From assembly GCF_043641665.1 (NCBI RefSeq), contig NC_092180.1, forward strand, positions 12,269,891 to 12,333,890: a DNA stretch of 64,000 bases, given 5' to 3'. The DNA is from Enoplosus armatus (taxonomy: Eukaryota > Chordata > Actinopteri > Centrarchiformes > Enoplosidae). A program made the position numbers and the translations under genes. Positions within the stretch are counted from its first letter, which is position 1. Each line of letters opens with the position of its first letter. This document shows positions 12,301 to 24,300 of this stretch, piece by piece. The notes under the pieces were generated by a model that did no database searches, was not told the origin of the DNA, and saw nothing but the letters and a program-made list of their open reading frames with translations.

Positions 12301-15300
12301 CCTCTTGAGCATGCCTCTCAGGTCGGTGATGCCATACTGAAAAGCAATCTTCTGGTACTCTGTAGAGGGAGCACGGTTGAGAATCTCCCACACGTCGACG
12401 TCAGGCTCTGAGCTCGCCTGCACGGCTCTAACACGCATAAACCAACCAGATGTAGATGTTAAAACCGGTCACTTAGCACACAGTTTACAGTCTACATTAT
12501 GAATATAGACTAAAGGAACACACACAGTGTAACACTAACATCATTAATGGATTACTGCTCACTATTACTTACTTTATTCACGACTATAACAATAATAAAT
12601 AACTGATACATTGATTACTAATTTACAGTATATAAAATGGTCATTAGGTTGATAATGTAGACTGTAATCGGTCTTTACTATGTGTGATAAAGCTTAAATG
12701 TTTTCCTTACAAAAGTTATCATTTCTTCCATGACCAAAAACATTTTAGAATATAATTGCTTGGATTTGATATTGATTTATAGCCTTCACTTTCATCATAT
12801 AGAGATAATGATCAAAATAATTGACTTACACTATTTTTATTAACACTCAACACTAGGACAATATACAGTAAAAAATATTGACTGATTTGCATGCAAATAT
12901 GATGACATATGACATTTTTACTACATAATTTATGATATAGATTAAAAAACAATGTATTTCTTCATATTATTATGTTATTGATTAACTATTAAATCATTGT
13001 TACATCTGTAATAATTATTCTGAAATAATACAGTAAAATGTTAATGGTTTTCAGATAAATAAATACATAACCTATAAATAACTGGATTCTGACAGATGCA
13101 TGCACAACAAACAGCATGTCAGCAGTTTCTTACCGATTTGAGGATTTTAAGAAACTGCTGCTCATTCAGAGGTAGAAACCCCAAAGGCAAACACGGCAAA
13201 ACAAACCAGACAAGTTAAAACACAGCATTTCAAAAGCAACACAATCAGCATATTAGAAATATGCCTTTAAAACAAATTATTTATTATTCCAGTGGTTAAA
13301 CTGCAGAGAAGCAAGCCTGCACAAATTAGGCCTGAATAACAAGGTCAGTTACTAAATGCAAACATCATTCTGAGTTTGGGGGTTTGACATGGCGTTTGGT
13401 TTCTTGTGCTCTGTGGACAATAAGTATCTGGTAATGGTGTGTGATACACAAAAGTGATCTTTGACGTGTTGGGAAGGTGACTTGTGTTTGTGAGTAAAGA
13501 CTGCGTCAGTGAAAGAGGGCTCATCGGGTGAATTAATGATAGAGAATCTCAATGGCCAAACACAAAATGTCACTGTTGAAGCTCTACGTCTGACAGGTGT
13601 TAAAGAAGTGTTGCTGTTTGAGTTATTGCAGTCTGAGTGAGAAGTCCTTCAAGACAGAAGATCCAATATTAGTGATCTCAGGATTCATTTGGAATGGGAT
13701 CAGTGTGATAATAAAAGTGAGATAAGATTTAAATGGCTCTATGTGTATATATTTCAACACACTAGTACACTGTATCTTCACTAGCAGAGAAATTAAATTA
13801 TCTGACAATGGACAATGGACACATCATGTCATCCTAACTTATCATTGTGCATTGTGAGTTAATATTCAGGCTTATTTGGGTGCAGGTAAGTGTTCTTTGG
13901 TGATCACTCCCGCTTTTAGTTTGCATATGCAGAAGTAGCTTACTCTCTGAAGACACAGGGCGATCCAGAAAGAAAGAGAGTGAGACAGAGTTAGATTATA
14001 AAAGTTGTTGTCATCCTGAAAGTCTACAAATTACTGTCACTATTTTGTAATTGCTGACCTCTTTTTTAATAAGGTACTGAAGTCCAGCTCTCCTGAGTCT
14101 TCCTTTCCATCTGTACTACTGCAGAAATATCAGCCACCAGCAGCAAAACATCAACATCAACATCAACAGGACAGTAGGTTACTTGATTTCTCCAAAGAAA
14201 AGATATATGTTAATACTTCACAGACTTGGTTTGTTTTAAATAAGACAAATCCACATTTCTTTCCCACAATATTAATTATTTCCTGTTCACTCTTGCTCCA
14301 ATATGCAAGTGCAGAAGGGCACTGAATGGTACTGTACAACATAAGTATTCAAAGGCTAAAATTAAGCAAAGAATAAAAGAGAGAATTTGGATTGGACAGT
14401 ATCACTCTTCAAGACTGAAAGGAAATGAGTGCATAGATGGATGAAAGATGTAACTGTACAGGCAGATGTTTTGCTGGAGAGACAGATGTTGCCATGTTTA
14501 AAGGAACAGTTTGACTTATTGGGAAATACCACTCCATTAGCTTGGCTTAGCATAAAGACTGGAAGCAGAGTGAAACAGCTAGCCAGGCTCAAAGTTGGAA
14601 TATCTGCCAAACAGGATTTCTAATTAACACATTACATCTCGTTTGTTCAAACCAAAGTATTCAAAGGGGAGAAAATTATATTTCAGATTGTTTCCCCAAA
14701 GACCTTTATTTCTTCCTTTTAATAATAAAACTATTGACTTTTGACGACTAAATGTGAATTTTAGTGGACATTAAGCTCATTTTATTGGCATTTTCATCCT
14801 TATTTGAGAGTTTACAGTAAGAAGCAGACAGGAAACAAGGGGAGAGAGAGTGAGGGGAATCAAACCAGGGATGTTGTGGTTATGTGGTATGCACCTTCAC
14901 CATTAGGCTACCGGGGCAGCCATATTTCTGAGCTTTAAAGAGAGCCAGGCTCGCTGTTTCCCCCTGCTTCCAGTCCCACAAAGCTAAGCGCATCGCCTCC
15001 TGGCTCTAGCTTCAAACTTAACAGTGCTCTCAATCTTCTCATCTAACTCTGGGAAAGCGAATAAGCATGTTTCCCAAAAAGTCGAACAACACCTTTAAGC
15101 CATGAGCAGCAGCAGTCATCCAAGCAAGAACAATACAAAACACTCAAGGTTAAAGAAAACAACGGTCACAACAGGATCTGCTCGACTCTAATCAGTGGGA
15201 TGAAAGATAAAGACAAGGGCATAGATTCGACTGTGTGCTCGTCTCCTGCCTCTGATCTGAGAGCAGGATTAGAAGCTGAGTCTTTGGTTTATGTGGTGAA

Positions 15301-18300
15301 GTTACAACATAGCTGCGCTTCCTCTATGTGGCAACACTGTGGAAGAGCTCGACAACTGAAAAGCCCGTGTGTCTTAGCACATCCTGCACGTTCACTACGA
15401 TCAAACCACCGTCAAAGCTCACTCTGCCGGGTAGCTGTTTGTGCAGCTGGCTCTGCTGTTTTGATTGAGACCCAGGAGAAGATCAGAGAGGGCTGATGGC
15501 TGCAACCAGCGCATGTTACTTAACAGTTTAATAACCAAATCTCAACACATCAAGCTCTGCCTGAGTCAGGGGTTAGCACGACAGCTACTATAGTTAGCGG
15601 CTACACCCAGGATTTTGAATTTGGGTCCTCTTAGCTCTCTCGTGGTCTTCGTTCTGTGGTTGCTCTCTCAAAACTCAAGCAGATTGGAGGCTGCACCATC
15701 CACAACACTGGTTCTGTTTGACTTGAAGGCAGAGAAGAAACAGGCCACAGGGGAGAGAAGAGTCTCTGATCCTGGTCCTGATTTCTCTGTTCTTTAACAA
15801 TCAGAGTCCTCAGAGTTTGAATACGAGCCTCCACTGTTGCAACAAACCCCTTTACTACCTTGTTTGTGGTCCACTTCTCTTCTTACCGGCTTCACTCCTA
15901 ATAGGTTAGCATTTCCACAGTTACTTGTTACACAAAACATGGTAATATTCCACTGATGTTTGGCAATTGTGTTTTTGTCTTTTTAATATCTTAAAGCCTA
16001 ATTAGTCAATGTAATGACTGAAATACAATCTGACAAAGTGCAAATTGAGTCTGACAGCAAAATAATGGTTACAATTTTGCTCCTGATCAACTTTGCTATC
16101 AACCATATGCACAAACTTTTGCAGGAAAATGTTCTTCAGAGGTTATTTATGTGTCTCTGTGGCACTTAAGTGGTTTCCAGTAAGGCTACTGATGCCCAAA
16201 AGGTTTTCAATATTCCAGCTCATTTGTATACTAATTCCTGCACAACCTCTTCAGACGTTGAAAAATGATCTTTTTAAAAACCCTTCTTCTTCATAAATCT
16301 TCTGCTGTTCATACACTATATATCGAAATGCAGCATAAAGGGCATTGGATGGTGCATAAAATATGATTTAAATACACCTGACCTGGAACAAACTTATTCA
16401 CAGAGAACGGCAGTGAATAGCAGAATGTGGATCATTTCACTGCAATGTTTTACTGTAATCTGATCAAGGCTTTCAGGATCTATGGTATAAAGGTTTGCTG
16501 AAGCCCTGTAAGGAAAAGAAGCACAGATTGACTTTTATAGCTGCGTGATACTAATGATGAAATGTGTCAGGGGACCAGCAGTCAAACCCTTAATGAGACA
16601 TTAATATAGAAAGAAAGGATATTAATTGATCAGCATATAATAAACTTTAATGTCACAAAAGGTATTTTGTGTTTTATACAAAGTAATAAAGTCTTATAAA
16701 ACTTACGTGCGCCTAAAAGCTGCTCTTATGTCGAAACCTTCAGCGGCACAAGCCTCTGAAATGCAAAGTCATTGTTATACAACAGAATCATATTGTGACT
16801 GAAATGATGATATGCCACAAACAAACTGTCATATAAAAAAGTAAAACAAAGTATTCCCCCTCACCATGTACAATCAAGTCAAAGTTACAGCTGTCAAACT
16901 TGTCCCTGGATGAAACTTCACATCTGTAAGCTCCAGCAAAGTTAGCCTTGGCCGCGATCACGTGCATCTCAAACGTATAGACCTGCAACCACATGCGTGA
17001 GGAGAGATGTGAGAAGTGTACGCGACACAGTGAGGCTTTGATTCAAAAACCTTATTATACACATGCTTCAGTTAGTTTATGGAGTTTTATGAAGTGTGCT
17101 GCTGATTTTCCCTGCTAACTTTGCTTGTGAAGGTTTCTCTCATCATCTTGTTCTGATGAAATATGTAGAGGTAACATGTCCTCCAGTCCCCCAATAATGT
17201 TATCTGTAAGGTAGCATGCCTGTGGTTCATCATGTTACCAGGATGAGTGACTGAGGCAAGAGGTTACGAAACTGAGGGTGAGAAGGGCAGGACTTGGAAA
17301 ACACCCTTGTTACCTCAGAGTAAAATGGAAAACTAATTCTTATGAAAAAATACATATCCCAAGCAGCTGTTCATGAGCTCTTTAAATGAAGGAATAAAAT
17401 CACATAGCTATAATGTATTTTATGTCATCAAAATGGGATTTGTTTTTCTGCTAATGTCTATGTTCCTGTCTTAATTTCTGCAGCATTGCAGCACTCTACC
17501 TTTGTGTTGCGGTCATATGTTTCCTTTAGCTGCAGGTGTTTTCCAGACTTGCTGGCGAGGTCCATCCACTTCCCTTTGAACCATTTGATGGTGGGTTTCT
17601 TCAGCAATGATTCAGCATTCACTTTAGCCACAAACATGATGTTTTCACCTGCACAGAAGAATAGTTTGTCATGTGGTTTAACACATTATCCTTCAGATTC
17701 TGATATCCATTGACTTTTTGTTGTTGTTTTGTTTATTCCATGATGAAATTAGTAGTAGTATTAAAGTAGTTTTTAAATTAAAAGCACCAGTTAAAGCACA
17801 ATAACTTTCCTAGTTCAGTGTTTGAACTGAAGCGATAATAGTAATAAAATAATAATAAAAGTTTACTAACACAAATGTTAAACCACTTTCTTTGAGGGAT
17901 AATTGACACCAAACGTTTTAGATTATTTCCCATATATAAGAAGAATTCCTGTATTTGAAGCCACTCACCTACAGTGACCTCTCCACTCTGAGGTTTCTCT
18001 GTAAAGAGTCCAGTCAGGTCCTGTCTGGTGTCTGGAGGCTGCCCGTCTGAAAATCCAGCAGGGTCAGAGCAGAGCGCCACAACAGGAAGTTAGGGGGGAT
18101 CAAAATCAAACAATGTTTAATTCAAAAGCGTGTTAGAAATCAGACCAGGGAATGAAAAGCATCTTCATACGGTAGATTGATGTTGAAACCAGCATATCAT
18201 GAGCTTGAAGCTACAAAGGTTTCATCTGCATTCAGGGACATTTTAAGAAACCTCCAATTTTAAGTTGTATTATTTTCAATATTTTTGAAACACGTGGCTT

Positions 18301-21300
18301 ACAAGATACGAGACACATACAGAGGCAACAGAAAATCAAAAAGAAAACCAAGTATGTTATGATAGAATGGAAAGTGTGATGCGCATTAATGACTGAACAA
18401 AGCAGTAAATGAGTGACTGAATGAATGAACACTGGGAGTTAGTGACTCACCCTCAGCTGGAGGAGCATCTTGTGCTGGGGCAGTGGTCTGCTCCTCTGTG
18501 GGTGCTGCTGCAGGCGGAGCAGGGGCCTTCTCTGGCTCTACACTGGACTCCCCGGGTCCATCAGCTGGGGCCTCAACTGGAGCTTCTGTGTTACCATTTT
18601 CACAGAGAAAACAAGTAAGAAGTACAATGAAAAACACCGGGTCTTTACACTGAACCCCTATTAACAAGAAGTAGGCTCCTAAAAGCAGGTGACCAATCTG
18701 CCAAACCTAATTAACATTTGTCTAGAAACTTTGAGAATAAATTAACACTTAATTTAATTTTGTGTACCAAGACAGAGTTTCAACATTTATACAATTCATC
18801 TATTTGATATACTTTTATACACTGTTTAGACAGAGTGAAAATATTCTTTGGCGAACGTTTATCTCCCAAATATTTCTTATGTCTTATCATCTTTGAACGG
18901 CCGACTGATTTTCCATGTGTTATCAGCTGCCTCTCATGCCTATCCTGAGCGCCAGTCAAGTGGTGGTTACTCATGAGGAAATAATGTGCTGGTGTGAGGG
19001 TCAAGGTCGCTGTTCAGACAGAGTAAGGGTGGCTATGATATGAGCCACAGACAGCTGTGGGCAGTCTCTTGTAGCACACTGGGCCCATTAGTCTGCAGCC
19101 TTTCTTCGAGATTTGTTTCCACCTTATCAAATCCAAACAAACGACCTCAGGGGGTCATACTGACAGACTAATGGTACAAATGTTGCTCTGTGACACACTT
19201 AGCATGCAGTCATTGCAGCATACAGTACAGTGCTGTTTATATTTAATAAAGTGCTTGACAAAATGATTGTGATCAAGCCAGCAATTACAAATATCCAGAT
19301 ACTTTAATGCGCTTCAGAGCTGCTGGTAGGTGGATTTTGTTTTGGTACCTTTGGACAGAACGAGGCTAGTTGTTTCCCCCTGCTTCCAGTCTTTATGCTA
19401 AGCTAACCTAACTGTCTGCTGGCGGTAGTTTCATATCTACCTTACAAACACAAGAGTGGTATCGATCTTCTCACCTAACTCTCTGCAAGAAAGCTATTTA
19501 GCATATTTCCCAAAATGTCAAACTATTCCTTTAAGAGCTGACACTTCTTAAAGATAGACCACACAAAGCTGTTTCAGAGATTTGTTGTTGAGCGGCTGTC
19601 AGAGGGTGCAGAAGGTGAGTTCATGTGCAGAAACATCAGGTGCATGCAGTGCATCAAGAATTTACTGCCTCAGTGGTTTTCTGCATTGAGTGCCTCATTT
19701 TGCTTTGTGCTCTGTGTCGACTACGCAGCAGCCGGTACGTGAGCGAGCAGACACCTCAAACACACAGCTGCAGCATCAAAGTCTCCCACCTGGCTTTGAT
19801 ACGACCTTCAGCTCAAACTTGACCTTTGATCCCCCAGCAATAACTGCATAGACATTGGCATCTTCCTTGGTAATAGCTTTTATGGTGAGGGTGTGCTTGT
19901 TTCCATCGGCTGTGATCATGTATTTGTTGCTGCTGGCAATATCCTTTGAGTTACACTGCCATTTTACTTTAGCATCAGGCTTCTCGGTCTCTGCTTCAAA
20001 GACCACAAAGGACCCTTCTTCTGCCTCCTGAGTCTTTGGTTTCTTGGCAAATGCTGAAACTGGAGAGGGAGGGTGGGTTCAAAATAAAAAGTAAGCCTTT
20101 TGAAGTGACCTTTTTTTAACATGTTGGGGACGTAATCAAATCATCTTGAGGAGAAAACACAGATATTATAATTGTCTTGATGAGAAGTTTGTTACATTGT
20201 GAGAAAAAACAATAACAGGTAAGAGTAGGCTTACTCTATGCACCACATGTGTTTTGTTAAATTAAATAACAGACCCAAAATGCAGTTTTTGTTTTTGGAA
20301 GTTTTCATACATTCAAAAACAAAAGCCACGCACACGAGAGAGAGATGGCGGGTAGGGAAGAGGGATAGGGACATTCATGTTTTAGTAAAATAAGAAGAAG
20401 AAGGCTGATGAGCTGAGCGGAGCTGCTCGTGGTGAAAAAGTACAGTGTTGTACAGTCTGCAGCACACTGGGTGGGGCTAACTGAAAACCAATAAATTTGC
20501 CTTTTCCCGCTCCTCACAGAATGTGAAAGCACGAACATCTGGCTTCATAATATGTGATATCTGTGTGGTCTTGATATTCTCTCACATAGTTTTTGTATTT
20601 ACAAGAGAATTCTGAATTCTGAAGGACACAGGATGAGCTTCATTTGGGGAGTCAAGAAAGTCATGAACAGAAGTTAAAAGGACTGAAAACATACAGGTTC
20701 ATTCAACATAAACACCAATTTATCAGAGTCATGACAAATGTATTTAATTTATGTATTTACATATTTACATAAAAGTAACAATACCACAATTCACAAATAA
20801 AGTAAAAGCATTCAAATTTTTATTTAAGTTTATTATTATGCAGAGTTGCCCCTTTTCAGACTGTTTTTCTATTCTATTATTTGATTATTATGACTAGTTT
20901 TAAGTAATCTATATATTACATGGTAGTTTTATCTATAACATTCATTGTACCTTATTAGCTGATCATATGTTTTATACGTAAAATATTAATACAACTATCA
21001 GAAAAATGCAAGTAAAAAAATACAGTATTTACCTCAAAAGTGTAGTGGAGTAGAAGTACAAAGTAGCATAAAATCAAGTAGAATACAAGGACCTTAAAAC
21101 TGTTGTTAAGTACAGTACTTGTAAATGTACTTAGTTACATTGTACCACTGCCTTAGAAGATGTTGGTCTTCACAGCATGAGCAATATCTGAATATCAGTG
21201 GAAAACACACTATAAGCATCCATCCTGTCCTCCTGATCAGGTGGGTAATTAAAGTCCATTCACTTCCATTAATTAGCACTCAATCAAAACATTAGCGTGG

Positions 21301-24300
21301 TGTCGAGTGGAAATAAACTGGACAAAGTGGAAATAAACTGGACAAAAACCAAGACACGTCTGGAACATCCATAACAAACTGAACATCAGCACACAACTAA
21401 AAAACATATACATATATATGTGTATATATACTGTATATATATATACAGTAACAGACATACATGGTGTCTACCATCAGTCTGAAAAACTATTAATAGTAAG
21501 CTTTTACATTCCTCGTGTAAAACACCAGCTGTTGCCTTTCCTGCTGTGCGAGGTCTTTTTTTCTTTTGAAAAGTTATAAAACGTGTACAGCAATGTACTT
21601 CGCGAACACTTGTCGTCTTTAAAAAGGACCTAAAAATAGCGACAGCCCTGAAAGTAGACTCGTGTTTAACAGTAACACCAGGTGTTTGGAATCATGAAAT
21701 GCATGTAGGCGTAATATAGGGGCATATTATTTCCAGGTTTCAGTCCTGAACAGTTCAGCATAGCAGTACAAAACCACACAGAACAAAAAAAATAACGTTG
21801 CGTGTTGCAAGATGACCCTATGAGTTTAAATATAGGATGCATATGTACCGGACTAATAACTGAGGCTGGCAGGCTTCAGCTGCAGCAGGGGCGCAGGTAT
21901 CATAGTTGAGGGATTAACTTGACTATTTTTGTGACTCTGGAGGCACAGAAAGAATGATGTGCCCTCGGTCTGTCTGTAGCCAGCGTTACGACATCTCTTG
22001 TCATGCTGTCAATCCTTCATGCTGCGTTACCTTTGACACCTTTATCACATTTAAAGTAAAAGGACTCCCCTAATGTCAGTTCATATAAAGTCCATGACTT
22101 GTTTGTAGTAACTAGCAGTAATAAATAAGAATAACCTGTTACAATGAAAATACCAAATAAATATCTTCATCAACCTCATAATTTCAACGCTGATATAATT
22201 AATTTAGGGATGACTTATGGGTTGGTTGGCGCTAATACCTGCTGTATTTCCATGACTTACTGTAGTTTTCAAAACTTTCTTATATGTAATGATGTGTTTT
22301 ATTTTAATTTCTATTTAATTCTATTATTCATATTTACTTTTATCAATTACAGTTTCCATCTGAATATAATAATTTATTATTGCATTGCTTTAGTTAGTAG
22401 CTTGTTTTAGAGGTAGCGTGTGGAGTTTTTGATCAGTAGTAGCGCTATGGACCACTGTTTTCATGAGTGAGTCCCCATTTTGTTTGTGACATGCACGCAT
22501 GAAAGCACCTTCAATTAAAATTTGGTTTAAAATTTTACATTGCAATAACTTTTTTTTGGCCACTTGGAGGCAGAGGAAACAAATTCTGTACGCAACACTA
22601 ACACATCATCCCCTTCTAAGTTGATATGGTGAACTGGTTAGCAAACATTTGCTTTTTTCCACATCCAGAAGTTACGGAGCAACATTATCATTTATTTGGA
22701 GCCGTGTTTCTGGTCACCTGATGAATATCCAATATTCCCTCTCTTTTAGTTCTGTATTGGTCTCCTGGGGGAAATATCTGGCTCATTAGCTGCTAAATGC
22801 TCCACTATGTTCACCAGCTAGCTGCTAACTGTGTCTGTCTGCTGTTTAGCTGAGCAGGTAGTAACACTTTTGGATCTTTCTTTGCTGAAAACGGCTGCCT
22901 GCTTACGTGACGAACCAAAACAGTAAAGTTGTGGACCAGACAGATAAACAATGAGCTGAAACTCACTGTGAAGCTCCATAAAGCTGAGGGGAGCTGCAGA
23001 TTCAGGTGATAATTCTCTGTAGGTTCATCACTTCATGCGACCTCTTTCACATTGTCACATTGTCATTTGATATATTGTTATAAAAGTATTTATTACAGAC
23101 GCTTTAATGTACTTATTTCTTTTACTTTAAAGTTGACAAAGCAAACCATGTTTATTGCAATATTTCAAACACTGAAAAACATCCTGTTGATTGCAGGTTG
23201 TTGATATTAATTGATAATAAAGTCACAGGATCAAGACGATAATAACTGTTATTGTCCTGAACAAATCCTTGACACTAAAAGTCTTGGCACACACGCAAGC
23301 TGTCCATTTGGACTGCACTCTGTCATCTGATATGAGATATGTTGGGCTTCTCACTCCACAAACAACAATCCATTCCCACCGAAGAGAGGGGGAAAAAAAC
23401 TGTGGAAAGTCATTTGTCAAGTTGGAATCCGGTCGGGCATTTTTGGATCAGTGGTGCATTTTGTGAATGCAGTGATGCTGGAAATGTGACAGTGTTGATT
23501 TCACATCAGAGGATGTTTCCACCTGGACCATGTGACATGTTGCTGAGTTCCTGACAAGGCCAAAAGTGGTTTAGAGTAATCACACCACTGGAAAACACTT
23601 TGAACTAAGTGTGGATAATTGCAGGTAGTATGTTGTGATTTTGGCTACTGGTTACGTGAGTATCAGCACAAGCAACTTGTGTCACCTTATTAAGCCATAA
23701 CGAATATGGAATATCTTTGAATTGTATGTGCTGAAAGGATAGACCTGATCTCCTGCATTGTTATGACTGGCTACTGAGATTTCAAGTTCCCCGTGTGGCA
23801 TCAATAAAGTTTATTTTATTTTATCTTGTTAAAAAAATGTATTTAAAAAATGTATAGATGTTTATAGATGTTTTTGTCTGGAAATAATTAACCTGTAAAT
23901 GTATGTGATATACCAGTTTTATACTATTATAGCACATATTTTATATACTAAAAATGTTCTTTTATTGTGACACTGTCACACAATTAAACAAAGAAACATG
24001 ATACACACTTCTTTTATGTACCATGTAACTATCACATTACTCTGTAAATAATCAAACAGTATGACACTGTTTCTCATGAAAACAACGTACAGATCTCATG
24101 TGAGTGGTTTGGTTGTGGTTTATAGTCGCTTAAGAAGGGCGTGGCCCGACAGTAGAATATTTTCTCACAGATATGTTAATATCACATCATGTTAGATTCT
24201 TAGAAGCAGTTTCTGTTTAAGGAGAAGATTGCACAGAGGAAGTAGAATACACCACCAGATATTCAGTTGCAGCATGTTGATAAGACAATAATGAGTAGTT

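Noticed and set aside
14856..14922. tRNA gene
   Set aside because: A and B boxes are readable, but the cloverleaf is not conserved and the copy sits at the head of a SINE inside another repeat.
16460..16515. TTTTCCTTACAG acceptor in mybpc3 intron 7, considered as the missing RRxS exon
   Set aside because: The sequence after it in the needed phase ([10 protein letters not shown]) has no similarity to the M-domain and no nearby donor.
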